A stretch of 64,000 nt of DNA from Paraburkholderia madseniana (GTDB taxonomy: Bacteria > Pseudomonadota > Gammaproteobacteria > Burkholderiales > Burkholderiaceae): the NCBI RefSeq assembly GCF_009690905.1, contig NZ_VOSW01000015.1:57151-121150 (forward strand), written 5' to 3'. The notes beneath the pieces are model-generated. The model was not told the origin of the DNA. It worked only from the letters and a program-made list of their open reading frames with translations, and searched no databases. This document shows, one piece after another, positions 1-8,252 of the stretch. The position numbers and the translations under genes are program-made. Positions within the stretch are counted from its first letter, which is position 1, and the number at the start of each line of letters is the position of its first letter.

Positions 1-795
1 CGCCGCGGCATGCAGTTGACCGAAGCCGGCCATATCCTGCTCGATCGCGCGCGGCGAGCCTTGCGTGAGTTGGAATCAGCGCAGCAGGAGATCCGGCCGA
101 CGCCGGGACTCGTGTCGGGCACGGTAAGTTTAGGTCTGCTTCCCAGTAGCTGCGAGTTGCTGACCGCACCGCTGGTCGGCGCCTTGCAGCGGGCGTTTCC
201 ACAGATACGGGTGTCGCTCTCGGTAGGCTATACCGATCATTTGCTGCGCTGGCTCGAAAGTGGCGAGATCGACGCCGCACTGCTGTACGACCCCGCGGCT
301 TCGCCGGCGCTGGATGCCAGGCCGTTGGTCGAAGAGTCGCTGAGCCTTGTTGGCCTGGCTTCGATTGGCCTGAGCGACGACTATCCGGTTTCCGTCGCGG
401 CACTTGGAGAAGCGCCGCTGGTTCTGCCAAGCGCACCGCACCGGCTGCGAAGCCTGGTCGAACATGCCTGCGCGGTAGCCGGAGTCGACATCACCTTTGC
501 TGCCGAGACCAATGCTTTGAGCGTGCAGAAAGCGCTAGTTGCGCAGGGATACGGCGCGACGGTGATGCCTCGTGTTGCCGTTCAGCAGGAGATCGAGCGC
601 GGCGTGTTCAGCGCTGCACGGATCGACGGCGAAGCCTTTTTAAGGCGAATTTATCTGGCAATCCCGACGACGAGACGGTCCTCCACAGCGGTTAGATGCG
701 CCACCACCGTGCTGCAGAACTGCGTGAGGGATATCGCTTGCAGCGGCGAATGGGAAGGCGCCCGTTGGATCGAGCCTAGCCATACCCCGGACTGA
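1..795 (+). CDS. LysR-type transcriptional regulator, 5'-truncated by window edge
   Basis: The open frame runs in from the window edge (R-R-G before the first Met at position 10), so the true start and most of the N-terminal helix-turn-helix lie outside. The first residues, MQLTEAGHILLDRARRAL, are the classic end of a LysR DNA-binding domain (LT.aG..ll..ar) leading into the linker helix. The rest is a periplasmic-binding-like effector domain of about 240 residues. It lies upstream of and on the same strand as the operon starting at 932, so it probably senses a pathway metabolite and controls that operon, the facing minus-strand operon, or both. That role is inferred from position only. Confidence 0.9.
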   Translation, partial: RRGMQLTEAGHILLDRARRALRELESAQQEIRPTPGLVSGTVSLGLLPSSCELLTAPLVGALQRAFPQIRVSLSVGYTDHLLRWLESGEIDAALLYDPAASPALDARPLVEESLSLVGLASIGLSDDYPVSVAALGEAPLVLPSAPHRLRSLVEHACAVAGVDITFAAETNALSVQKALVAQGYGATVMPRVAVQQEIERGVFSAARIDGEAFLRRIYLAIPTTRRSSTAVRCATTVLQNCVRDIACSGEWEGARWIEPSHTPD

Positions 796-931
796 TCGAA
801 GCATCAACTTTTGTGATTCGACATCCCGCCGATGCGGCTCCTAGAATCCCTTAGCCGCGGATGCGCCGCCAGGAGAAAAGACACCGCACGCGCTCATCTG
901 CGTTATCCGCCCTTTGGCAAAGAGAACTCCA

Positions 932-1582
932 ATGACCTCACTCGCCGATCAACTGGCCACCTGCAACACCCCGGGTCTTTTCGATGTCCTACGCATCCAC
1001 GGCTTGCCCGTCCACGAATTGCCGCGCGACATCAAAGGCCTTGCACCCACAATGAAACTCGCCGGACCGGTGTTTACCGTCACCGGACGCGCCGACCCGA
1101 CTATCTCGGTCAGCGAATCGCTGGAGCTCTTCATTTCCAGGGTTCTATCGGGCGCGCCGCGCGACCACGTCGTGGTGTGCCAGCCGCATGACCATGCGCG
1201 CTCGGCGATGGGCGATCTCGCCGCCGAGGCCCTCAAGCAGCGTGGCATCCGCGGGTATTACATCGATGGCGGTTCACGCGATGCGGACGAAATCGAAGCC
1301 ATCGGTTTTCCTGTTTTCGCCCGCTATACCAGCCCGATCGACATTGTCGGCAGCTGGCGCCTGGAAGCCACCGATGTGCCGGTGGTCATCGGCGGCGTCA
1401 CCGTGTCGGCTGGCGACTACCTGCTAGGCGATCGCGACGGCACGCTCCTGATCGAGCGCGAACATGCGGAGTTCGTCATTACCGAAACGGTCAAGACAAT
1501 GAGCACGGATTCACGCATGCGCACGGCCATCCGCAGCGGTCGCGATCCGTATGACGCCTTCCTCGAGTTCGGCAAGCTGTAG
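932..1582 (+). CDS. RraA-like / HMG-CHA aldolase family protein
   Basis: 216 aa. The frame can be opened from a TTG at 914, but the ATG at 932 (MTSLADQLATC) follows an AG-rich stretch and is preferred. The fold signature is GDLAAEALKQRG...YYIDGGSRD. The Arg-Asp pair of the DGGxRD motif matches the residues that bind Mg and substrate in 4-hydroxy-4-methyl-2-oxoglutarate / 4-carboxy-4-hydroxy-2-oxoadipate aldolases. Length also fits those aldolases better than the shorter RNase-E inhibitor RraA. With FAH-family and aldehyde-dehydrogenase neighbours, a retro-aldol or oxaloacetate-decarboxylase-like step late in a ring-cleavage pathway is likely. The substrate is unknown. Confidence 0.8.
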   Translation: MTSLADQLATCNTPGLFDVLRIHGLPVHELPRDIKGLAPTMKLAGPVFTVTGRADPTISVSESLELFISRVLSGAPRDHVVVCQPHDHARSAMGDLAAEALKQRGIRGYYIDGGSRDADEIEAIGFPVFARYTSPIDIVGSWRLEATDVPVVIGGVTVSAGDYLLGDRDGTLLIEREHAEFVITETVKTMSTDSRMRTAIRSGRDPYDAFLEFGKL

Positions 1583-1600
1583 AACACCCCAGGACATCCC

Positions 1601-2374
1601 ATGAAAATCGCCCGCTATCAATTGCATGACGCCGTTCACTATGGTGTGCTCGAAGGCGAGCATCTGGAGCGGCTGGGCGGCTCGCCCTTCGACGGCATCA
1701 TACCGGTCGGTCAGACAGATGCGTTGGCTGACGCGAAACTTCTCTGCCCGCTGCTCGCGCCGAGACTTTTCGCGGTTGGCATGAACTACGTCGGTCATAT
1801 CGCCGAGGCTGGCGCGAAGACGCCTGAGATTCCGCAGTTCTTCATGATGCCGACGACAGCGGCCATCGGCCCAGATGAGGCCATCGTCCGGCCGCGCGAG
1901 GCCCAGGTGGTCCATCACGAGGCGGAGCTTGCCATCGTGTTCGGCAGAAAGGGCCGTCGTATCGATATCGCCCATGCGCTCGACTACGTTTTCGGCTACA
2001 CCTGCGCGAACGATGTGAGCGAGCGTGTGATCCAGAACCGCGAAATGAGCTACGGGTGTTTGCTGGTCGGCAAGGCCTTCGATACCTTTTGCCCGCTCGG
2101 ACCCGTCATCGCCACGGGACTCGATGCCGGCAATTTGCGCGTGCAGTCGAGCGTCAACGGCACCCAGCGCCAGGACGGCAACACGTCGGACCTGCTCTTC
2201 TCCGTGCCCTTCATCGTGTCTTATCTGAGTCAGGCGGTCACCCTGCTGCCCGGCGATGTGATCCTCACCGGCACGCCATCCGGCGTCGGGCCGCTTAACG
2301 GCGGCGACGTCTGCGACATCACGATCGAAGGCATCGGCACGCTGAGCAATCCGGTGATCGACGAAGCCGCTTGA
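1601..2374 (+). CDS. Fumarylacetoacetate hydrolase (FAH) family protein
   Basis: 257 aa, starting 18 bp after the RraA-like gene. Family marks are NYVGHIAEAG near residue 60, the metal-binding acidic residues in HHEAELAIVFG near residue 105, YTCANDVSERVIQ, and the C-terminal LLPGDVILTGTPSGVG loop. Enzymes of this family hydrolyse, decarboxylate or isomerise beta-diketo and 2-hydroxy-dienoic acids formed after aromatic ring cleavage (HpaG/HpcE type). It is one of two FAH proteins in the left supercluster. The exact reaction cannot be read from sequence. Confidence 0.88.
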   Translation: MKIARYQLHDAVHYGVLEGEHLERLGGSPFDGIIPVGQTDALADAKLLCPLLAPRLFAVGMNYVGHIAEAGAKTPEIPQFFMMPTTAAIGPDEAIVRPREAQVVHHEAELAIVFGRKGRRIDIAHALDYVFGYTCANDVSERVIQNREMSYGCLLVGKAFDTFCPLGPVIATGLDAGNLRVQSSVNGTQRQDGNTSDLLFSVPFIVSYLSQAVTLLPGDVILTGTPSGVGPLNGGDVCDITIEGIGTLSNPVIDEAA

Positions 2375-2415
2375 GCGGGCTCGCCGCCGCGCCCTCCTTT
2401 GAAACAGGAATTAAC

Positions 2416-3894
2416 ATGCAACGCTATGTGCATTACATCGACGGCAAGGATACGCCGCCGCAAAGCCAACGCTGGTTCGAATCGCACAACCCGTACACCG
2501 GCGACGCCTGGGCGGAAATTGCCGAAGGCTCCCCCGCCGACGCCGATCTGGCAGTTCAGGCTGCGCACCGCGCCTTCACGAGCGGCGCATGGCCGCAGTT
2601 GACCGCAACGCAACGCGGCGCGCTGTTGCGACGGCTGGGCGACCTGATCGCACGCGACGCGCAAAAGCTTGCTGCCACCGAAGTGCGCGACAACGGCAAG
2701 CTGTTTGCCGAAATGGCCGGGCAGCTGAACTATATTCCGCAGTGGTTCTATTACTTCGGCGGTCTCGCGGACAAGATCGAAGGCAGCGTGATTCCGCTCG
2801 AAAAAAAGGGCTTCTTCAATTTCACGCGCCATGAGCCGCTCGGCGTGGTCGCGGCAATTACGCCCTGGAATTCGCCGTTGCTGCTCACCGCGTGGAAGAT
2901 CGCGCCGGCGCTCGCTGCAGGTTGCACCGTCGTGATCAAGCCGTCGGAATTCACTTCGGCGTCCACGCTGGAATTCGTCAGGCTGATTGAGGAGGCCGGT
3001 TTTCCGCCGGGTGTGGTCAACGTCGTGACCGGATTCGGTCGCGATGTGGGGACGGCGCTCGTCGAACATCCTCTGGTGCGCAAAATCACCTTCACCGGCG
3101 CGGACAGCACCGGACGCGCGATCAACGAAGCCGCCGCGCGCCAGTTCAAGCACGTGAGTCTGGAGCTGGGCGGCAAATCGCCGAACATCGTGTTCGCCGA
3201 TGCGAATCTCGACGACGCCGTCAACGGCGCGGTCGCCGGCATCTTTGCCGCGACTGGACAGACCTGTATTGCCGGTTCACGGCTGCTGCTGCAGGAGTCG
3301 ATCTATGACGCGTTCGTCGAGCGATTGCTAGCGCTCGCACGCACGGCGCGGATGGGTGATCCGATGTCGGTGGATACACAGGTCGGCCCGATTACCACGC
3401 GTCCCCAATACGACAAGGTGCTGCACTACATCGATGCCGCACAGAGCGAGGGCGCCACGCTCCTGCTTGGCGGCAGCGCAGGGACACGGCCGGAATGCGG
3501 ACGCGGCTGGTTCGTCGAACCGACTATTTTCGGCGACGTCGACAACAGCATGCGCATCGCCCAGGAAGAGGTGTTCGGCCCGGTGTTGTCGATCATTCGC
3601 TTCAGGGACGAAGACGACGCGCTGCGCATTGCCAACGACGTGCGCTTCGGACTCGGTTCGGGGGTCTGGACATCGGACATAGCTCGCGCGTTTCGCGTGT
3701 CGGAGCGGCTCCAGGCCGGCACCGTCTGGCTCAATGCCTATCGTGCGGTCAGTTTCATGTCGCCATTCGGCGGCTATAAGGATTCAGGTCTGGGCCGCGA
3801 AAACGGCGCCCAGGCGATCCACGCGTACCTGCAAACCAAGAGTGTGTGGGTCAACACGGGAGCGGGCAGCGCCAATCCGTTCGTGATGCGTTGA
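2416..3894 (+). CDS. NAD(P)-dependent aldehyde dehydrogenase
   Basis: 492 aa from the ATG at 2416 (MQRYVHYIDGK), which follows an AGGA-type ribosome-binding site; an upstream in-frame ATG at 2371 would overlap the FAH gene. Aldehyde-dehydrogenase superfamily marks are TPWNSPLLLTAWKIAPAL, the glutamate in SLELGGKSPNIVF, and the catalytic cysteine in GQTCIAGSRL, followed by EEVFGPVLSI and the C-terminal PFGGYKDSGLGRENG. Length is standard. It probably oxidises the aldehyde released by the split ThDP decarboxylase encoded just downstream, which is inference from gene order. Confidence 0.92.
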   Translation: MQRYVHYIDGKDTPPQSQRWFESHNPYTGDAWAEIAEGSPADADLAVQAAHRAFTSGAWPQLTATQRGALLRRLGDLIARDAQKLAATEVRDNGKLFAEMAGQLNYIPQWFYYFGGLADKIEGSVIPLEKKGFFNFTRHEPLGVVAAITPWNSPLLLTAWKIAPALAAGCTVVIKPSEFTSASTLEFVRLIEEAGFPPGVVNVVTGFGRDVGTALVEHPLVRKITFTGADSTGRAINEAAARQFKHVSLELGGKSPNIVFADANLDDAVNGAVAGIFAATGQTCIAGSRLLLQESIYDAFVERLLALARTARMGDPMSVDTQVGPITTRPQYDKVLHYIDAAQSEGATLLLGGSAGTRPECGRGWFVEPTIFGDVDNSMRIAQEEVFGPVLSIIRFRDEDDALRIANDVRFGLGSGVWTSDIARAFRVSERLQAGTVWLNAYRAVSFMSPFGGYKDSGLGRENGAQAIHAYLQTKSVWVNTGAGSANPFVMR

Positions 3895-4016
3895 GGGCGC
3901 AAGGCGCTGCGCACGTCCATGCCAAAAGCTGATATCACCAGCAACCTTTGTTATTGGCGCTGCGTCCGTCTCTCGCCCTAGCATAGCGCTACACATTCAC
4001 GGATTCACGAGGAGAC

Positions 4017-4553
4017 ATGAGCACAACCGAGTCGCCAGTATCGAACTGGCAGGAGAACATTTTCTCCATTCTGAAGGGCGGCGGCGTACGCCAGGTCGCC
4101 TACGTGCCGGATGCCGGCCACGCGCACGTGATCCGCCGCGTCCAGCAGGACCCGCAGATGCGCGACATCGTGCTCACCACCGAAGAGGAAGGCGTCGCGC
4201 TCACGAGCGGCGCATGGCTCGGCGGCCAGCGCGCGGTACTGCTGATGCAAAGCAGCGGCGTGGGCAATTGCGTGAACATGTTCTCGTTGTTGCAAAGCTG
4301 TCGCTTCCCGTTTCTCACCTTGGTGACGATGCGTGGCGAGTATGCCGAGTTCAACCCCTGGCAATGCCCGATGGGCCAGGCGACCCAGGCAGCGCTCGAA
4401 TTGATGGGGATCACCGTATGGCGCGCCTCGACGCCTGACGAAGTCGAAGACATGGTGTCCGCCGGCCTCGACGCCGCCTTCGAAGGCGGTCAGCAGATTG
4501 CCGTGCTGCTGTCGCAGCGCCTCATTGGACGCAAAAAGTGGGAACGAAAATGA
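4017..4553 (+). CDS. ThDP-dependent decarboxylase, PYR-domain (alpha) subunit
   Basis: 178 aa, the size of a stand-alone pyrimidine-binding half of a thiamine-diphosphate enzyme, as in sulfopyruvate decarboxylase ComD or phosphonopyruvate decarboxylases. The cofactor-activating glutamate is likely in TTEEEGVALTSGAWLGG, and the helix with LLMQSSGVGNCVNM is typical of this half. It overlaps the next gene by an ATGA junction, so the two halves are probably made stoichiometrically and act as an alpha/beta heteromer decarboxylating a 2-oxo acid. There is no hint of a sulfonate or phosphonate pathway nearby, so the substrate is probably carbon-based. Confidence 0.82.
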   Translation: MSTTESPVSNWQENIFSILKGGGVRQVAYVPDAGHAHVIRRVQQDPQMRDIVLTTEEEGVALTSGAWLGGQRAVLLMQSSGVGNCVNMFSLLQSCRFPFLTLVTMRGEYAEFNPWQCPMGQATQAALELMGITVWRASTPDEVEDMVSAGLDAAFEGGQQIAVLLSQRLIGRKKWERK

Positions 4554-5155
4554 ACACCGCCTCTTCCATCGCTTCTTCCGCGTCGATCGATCGTCGCGAA
4601 TTCGTCGCGCGTCTGCTCGCGCTTTGCCCGAACGCGCTGGTGGTGACGGGCCTCGGTTCGCCGACCTACGACGTATTCGCCTCAGGCGACTCGGACCGCT
4701 ACTTCTATCTCTGGGGCGCAATGGGCGGCTCGACCTCCGTCGCGCTCGGCCTCGCGCTCGCGCAACGCGATCGCCCCGTGCTGGCGATTACCGGTGACGG
4801 CGAACAGTTGATGGGCATCGGCAGCCTCGCAACCGCCGGCGCACAACAGCTGCCTAATCTGAGCGTGGTCGTGCTGGACAACGGCCACTTCGGCGAAACC
4901 GGCATGCAGCGCAGCCATAGCAGTCTTGGGACCCGGCTCGCGCAGGTGGCGCGGGCATGCGGCATCGAACAGGCTGCCGAAATTTACTCCCTCGACGGTG
5001 TCGAGGCGTTAGCCGCCCGGATCAACGCACGCGCAGGACTGAACTTCGCGCAGGTGCATGTCAAAGCGGACGAGTTACCGCGCGCGTTGCCCTCACGCGA
5101 TGGTGTCTTTGTGAAGAATCGCTTCCGTCAGGCACTCGGGTTCGCTTCGTTGTGA
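4550..5155 (+). CDS. ThDP-dependent decarboxylase, PP-domain (beta) subunit
   Basis: 201 aa from the ATG at 4550, which overlaps the stop of the alpha gene (ATGA); another ATG at 4538 is in frame but does not give this coupling. This is the diphosphate-binding half: the Mg/ThDP motif starts at ITGDGEQLMG and runs through VVVLDNGHFGETG, matching the GDG...N signature of ThDP enzymes. It is similar in layout to sulfopyruvate decarboxylase beta (ComE). With the aldehyde dehydrogenase upstream it would convert a 2-oxo acid to the one-carbon-shorter acid. Confidence 0.82.
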   Translation: MNTASSIASSASIDRREFVARLLALCPNALVVTGLGSPTYDVFASGDSDRYFYLWGAMGGSTSVALGLALAQRDRPVLAITGDGEQLMGIGSLATAGAQQLPNLSVVVLDNGHFGETGMQRSHSSLGTRLAQVARACGIEQAAEIYSLDGVEALAARINARAGLNFAQVHVKADELPRALPSRDGVFVKNRFRQALGFASL

Positions 5156-5162
5156 TCACGCC

Positions 5163-6032
5163 ATGACTCTGTCCACCACGACTCCGCTGTCCGCCGAACT
5201 CGAAGCGCAATACAACATGCGCCTGCTGCGCCCCGATTTCGAGTCCAGCCTCCTGCAGGAATGGCTGGCACGTTCAGCCACATTCAGGCACTTGCCGGGC
5301 GCGCAACTGGATGTGGCGTACGGCCCGAGCGAACGGGATCGTCTGGACTACTTTCCCGCCGCGTCCGCCGATGCACCGCTGCTGATCTTCTTTCACGGCG
5401 GCTTCTGGCAACGCGGCGACAAGTCGGTGTACAGCTTCGTGGCCGAACCGTTCGCGGCCGCGGGCGTGTCGGTCGTGCTCGTGAATTACACGCTGTGTCC
5501 GGCGGTTTCGGTCGAAGGGATCGTCGCGCAATCGCAGCGGGCGCTGGCATGGCTGTGGCGTCACGCCGGCGAACTCGGGTGCTCGCGCAAGCGCTGGTTC
5601 GTTAGCGGCCATTCGGCGGGCGGTCACCTCGCCGCGCGGATGATGGCGACGCACTGGGATGCGCTCGGCGACGATTTGCCGAAACAGATGCTCAGCGGCG
5701 CGATCCTGATCTCGGCACTATTCGACCTGGAGCCGCTGTGCGGCACCTCGATCAACGAAGGTTTGCAGCTCGACCATGAGCAGGCGCGCGCCGCGAGTGC
5801 GTTGCGGCATCCTCCCGCGACCGACGCGCCGCAGCTGCTCGCGGTGGGTGGCGCCGAGACGGCAGCGTTTCATCAGCAGGCTCGCGCTTACGAAACAACA
5901 TTCGGCAATGCGCAGCGTTTCATGCCGCATTACCGCATCGACGACTGCGACCATTTCGATGTGGTGCAGGCCTTTGCGAACTGTACGCATCCATTCTTCG
6001 AACTCTGCCGCGAGTTTATCCGCGCGCGTTAG
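5163..6032 (+). CDS. Alpha/beta hydrolase, arylformamidase-like
   Basis: 289 aa, starting 8 bp after the ThDP beta gene. It has the oxyanion motif HGGFWQ and the nucleophile elbow GHSAGGHLAA; the C-terminal DDCDHFDVV supplies the likely catalytic histidine. The HGGxW motif with GHSAGG is typical of kynurenine-formamidase-like and hormone-sensitive-lipase-like esterases. It ends the plus-strand operon and faces the minus-strand operon across a double hairpin. A formamide or ester substrate is plausible but unproven. Confidence 0.82.
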   Translation: MTLSTTTPLSAELEAQYNMRLLRPDFESSLLQEWLARSATFRHLPGAQLDVAYGPSERDRLDYFPAASADAPLLIFFHGGFWQRGDKSVYSFVAEPFAAAGVSVVLVNYTLCPAVSVEGIVAQSQRALAWLWRHAGELGCSRKRWFVSGHSAGGHLAARMMATHWDALGDDLPKQMLSGAILISALFDLEPLCGTSINEGLQLDHEQARAASALRHPPATDAPQLLAVGGAETAAFHQQARAYETTFGNAQRFMPHYRIDDCDHFDVVQAFANCTHPFFELCREFIRAR

Positions 6033-6040
6033 CGAAGTGC

Positions 6041-6090
6041 ACGGGCGTTATGCACGCCCGTCCTTCTCTCCAACGCCCGCTCTCGCGGGC
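6041..6090. terminator. Paired hairpins between convergent operons
   Basis: Two inverted repeats fill the 60-bp gap between convergent genes. The first is ACGGGCG / CGCCCGT (6041-6047 and 6055-6061), followed by a pyrimidine-rich CCTTCTCTCC. The second is GCCCGC-TCTC-GCGGGC (6075-6090). Neither has a long T tract, so termination strength is uncertain. Confidence 0.5.
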
Positions 6091-6092
6091 TG

Positions 6093-7163
6093 TCAATCCA
6101 CCATCCCGAGCAGCGCGCGGATGTCACGTCCTGGTTCGGCGTCCGATCCGTACGAGCAGTCACCGCGCGCCTGCCGTTGCACCAGTTGATCCATCAGAAA
6201 GCGATAGCGCGTACCCGGCGCATCGAAACGCGAATGCAGATCGAGGCGGTCGTCCGGTTCGAAATAGCGTTCGTTCTGCGGCCGGATCACCGAATTGTCC
6301 TGCGGCTGGATCACGAACGCGATTCGCGGCATCACATAGCGCAACGGAATCGGCGCGGCCGTCGTATTGAAGGTGACGTCGCAGCGCGAGCGATGGCGGC
6401 CCACCGGCACGAACGGCTGCAGGTTCGGCACGTCGTAGCCGGGCCTGAAACGCGGATAGGAAATGCATACGTTGCTGCGCAAATGCACGTGCAGCACCGC
6501 ACGAAAATCTTGGTACTTCGCGCGCACGCCGCCTACCCAGCGCATGATCGGCGCCACCGACTTCTGCGTGACGATCCGGGTGCGCGTAACTGTCTCCGAA
6601 GTCCATTCCGTTTCAACGATGTCGGACTCGGACGCGCCGTCGCCGATCGTATTGGCGTGCAGAAAATCGGCATGCGTGAGATCGATCAGATTCTCGATCG
6701 AGAGCGCCGAGGTCGAGTCGAAGCGCACCGTGCGTTGCGTATAGCCGGGCAAACTGCCGTCGAGCGGCAAAAACGGAATGTGCGGCAGCAATTGCTCGTC
6801 GGCGTTATCCGGATTGCCGTACCACGCCCAGATATAGCCATAGCACTCCACCGCCGGATAGAAACCCGAGCCGCCAGTGAACGCGCTGGCCTGCGCACGG
6901 CGCTGGTCCAGTTGCTCGGGGCGGAACTCGGCGGCGAAAGGCTTACCCGCGTGGTCCCGCCACAGAAAATACGGCTGCGAATGGACGATGCGGCGAATCG
7001 GTTTCTCCGTCACATCGCGGCTATGCGAGACCGGGAACCAGGCGTCGTGCAGATCGTAGTTGAGCGGGGTCCAGTCGCGGCGCGCGGATCTGGACCGTGT
7101 GGCGGCCGAGTCGGCCGCGGCATCGGCCGAGTCGGTGGCGAGTGTTTCGGTGACGGCATTCAT
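6093..7163 (-). CDS. Rieske-type oxygenase catalytic subunit lacking the Rieske cluster motif
   Basis: 356 aa. The C-terminal part is a Rieske-oxygenase (VanA-like) catalytic domain. ENLIDLTHADFLH places D161, H164 and H169 where these enzymes have the bridging Asp and the two iron-binding His. The N-terminal part starts like a Rieske domain (AWFPVSHSRDV, PYFLWRDHAGKPFAA) and ends like one (FYPAVECYGYIWAWYG). The central block that should hold C-x-H and C-x2-H is replaced by about 20 residues with no Cys. It lies 33 bp downstream of a gene with exactly the missing part. Electrons must therefore come from another protein. NdmC, the caffeine N7-demethylase subunit that borrows a Rieske centre from NdmD, is a family precedent. 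Confidence 0.85.
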   Translation of the reverse strand: MNAVTETLATDSADAAADSAATRSRSARRDWTPLNYDLHDAWFPVSHSRDVTEKPIRRIVHSQPYFLWRDHAGKPFAAEFRPEQLDQRRAQASAFTGGSGFYPAVECYGYIWAWYGNPDNADEQLLPHIPFLPLDGSLPGYTQRTVRFDSTSALSIENLIDLTHADFLHANTIGDGASESDIVETEWTSETVTRTRIVTQKSVAPIMRWVGGVRAKYQDFRAVLHVHLRSNVCISYPRFRPGYDVPNLQPFVPVGRHRSRCDVTFNTTAAPIPLRYVMPRIAFVIQPQDNSVIRPQNERYFEPDDRLDLHSRFDAPGTRYRFLMDQLVQRQARGDCSYGSDAEPGRDIRALLGMVD

Positions 7164-7196
7164 GATGCGGTGCTCCTTGTGAAAATGGGAAACAGC

Positions 7197-8141
7197 TCAG
7201 GCGGCCTCGCTTAAAGGCGCACGCCGCGCGGCGCGTGCCGCGGCCAGATCACGCGACGGCGCCACCAGCAACGCGGCCAGCACGGCGCCGTCGATCATTT
7301 GATGGATCTGGAACGGCGCGCGTGCGCGACGCCGGGCGAGATGCCAGCGCAGCGGCGCGCCGGCCACCCGCGTGTCGTGTCTGAAACCGCGCCAGCACAG
7401 GCTGGTAGTGCCGCGCCGATTGGCACTGGAAGCGATGCACAAAGTCACGAGTGGCGCCTCGTCCGCATCCAGCAACTCGACGCGTATCGTGCCGCCCTCG
7501 AGCGGCACCGCCGTGCGTACAATCAGCGGATGATCGATGACGAAGGCTGGCGGCAGCATCCGCGTCGTCCATACCGCGCCGCGATCGACCACGAGACGCC
7601 CTGCTTCCAACCGTGGATCGCCGAGGAAGAAATCGGTGATACGCACGCTGCCGAATTCGAGCAGGCATTCGGGACCGTCGAGCATCGCCGCGAGATACTC
7701 GTCGTGGGCGATATTGACCACGGCCGCGCCGCTGAACTCGGTGCCTTGCGGTTGATAGTCTGCACCTGGCAGCCGCGAGTCGTCGGGGCCGCCTTCGCCT
7801 AACCACACGTGTACGAAGCCGTTGCTTTCGGCAACCCGATAGGCACGCGCGCCGTAACGCGACGGCACGCGCTCGTCCTCACGCAGATTCGGAATCGTGG
7901 CGCACATCCCGGTCGTGCCATTGAAGGTCCAGCCGTGATAACCGCATTGCAGCCCCTTCGGCGTGACCGTCCCGAGCGCAAGCGGCACGCGCCGATGCGG
8001 ACACCGATCCTCCAGCGCGCACAGCTCGCCTGCCGCATTGCGAAACAACACCAGCGCCTCACCATTGCACACGACGGCGAGCGGCTTCTCGCCGTTCACC
8101 GATTCGCGAAGCGCCGCCGCCCACCAGTTGCCTGTCGTCAT
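7197..8141 (-). CDS. Rieske [2Fe-2S] oxygenase-like subunit with degenerate catalytic site
   Basis: 314 aa. A complete Rieske motif is present: C47-P-H49 (RCPHRRVPL) and C66-G-Y-H69 (CGYHGW), 16 residues apart. After it the protein follows the Rieske-oxygenase alpha-subunit pattern. At the position of the mononuclear-iron site it reads LDGPECLLEFG: the bridging Asp (D155) remains, but the two iron-binding His positions are E158 and F163. It is thus unlikely to oxygenate by itself. The protein is also shorter than typical alpha subunits (about 340-360 aa). With the neighbouring cluster-less subunit it could form a mixed ring in which this subunit passes electrons to the iron of the other. That is inference. 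Confidence 0.85.
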   Translation of the reverse strand: MTTGNWWAAALRESVNGEKPLAVVCNGEALVLFRNAAGELCALEDRCPHRRVPLALGTVTPKGLQCGYHGWTFNGTTGMCATIPNLREDERVPSRYGARAYRVAESNGFVHVWLGEGGPDDSRLPGADYQPQGTEFSGAAVVNIAHDEYLAAMLDGPECLLEFGSVRITDFFLGDPRLEAGRLVVDRGAVWTTRMLPPAFVIDHPLIVRTAVPLEGGTIRVELLDADEAPLVTLCIASSANRRGTTSLCWRGFRHDTRVAGAPLRWHLARRRARAPFQIHQMIDGAVLAALLVAPSRDLAAARAARRAPLSEAA

Positions 8142-8252
8142 ATGCGTGTCTCCGTCTTTTTATCGAGTCTCGCCGGCACGGTGCCACCAGGCATCGCACC
8201 GGCTCGCGTTGCAGACTTCCTTGCGTGCTATGTTTTTGCGCGCGCTACTGCT

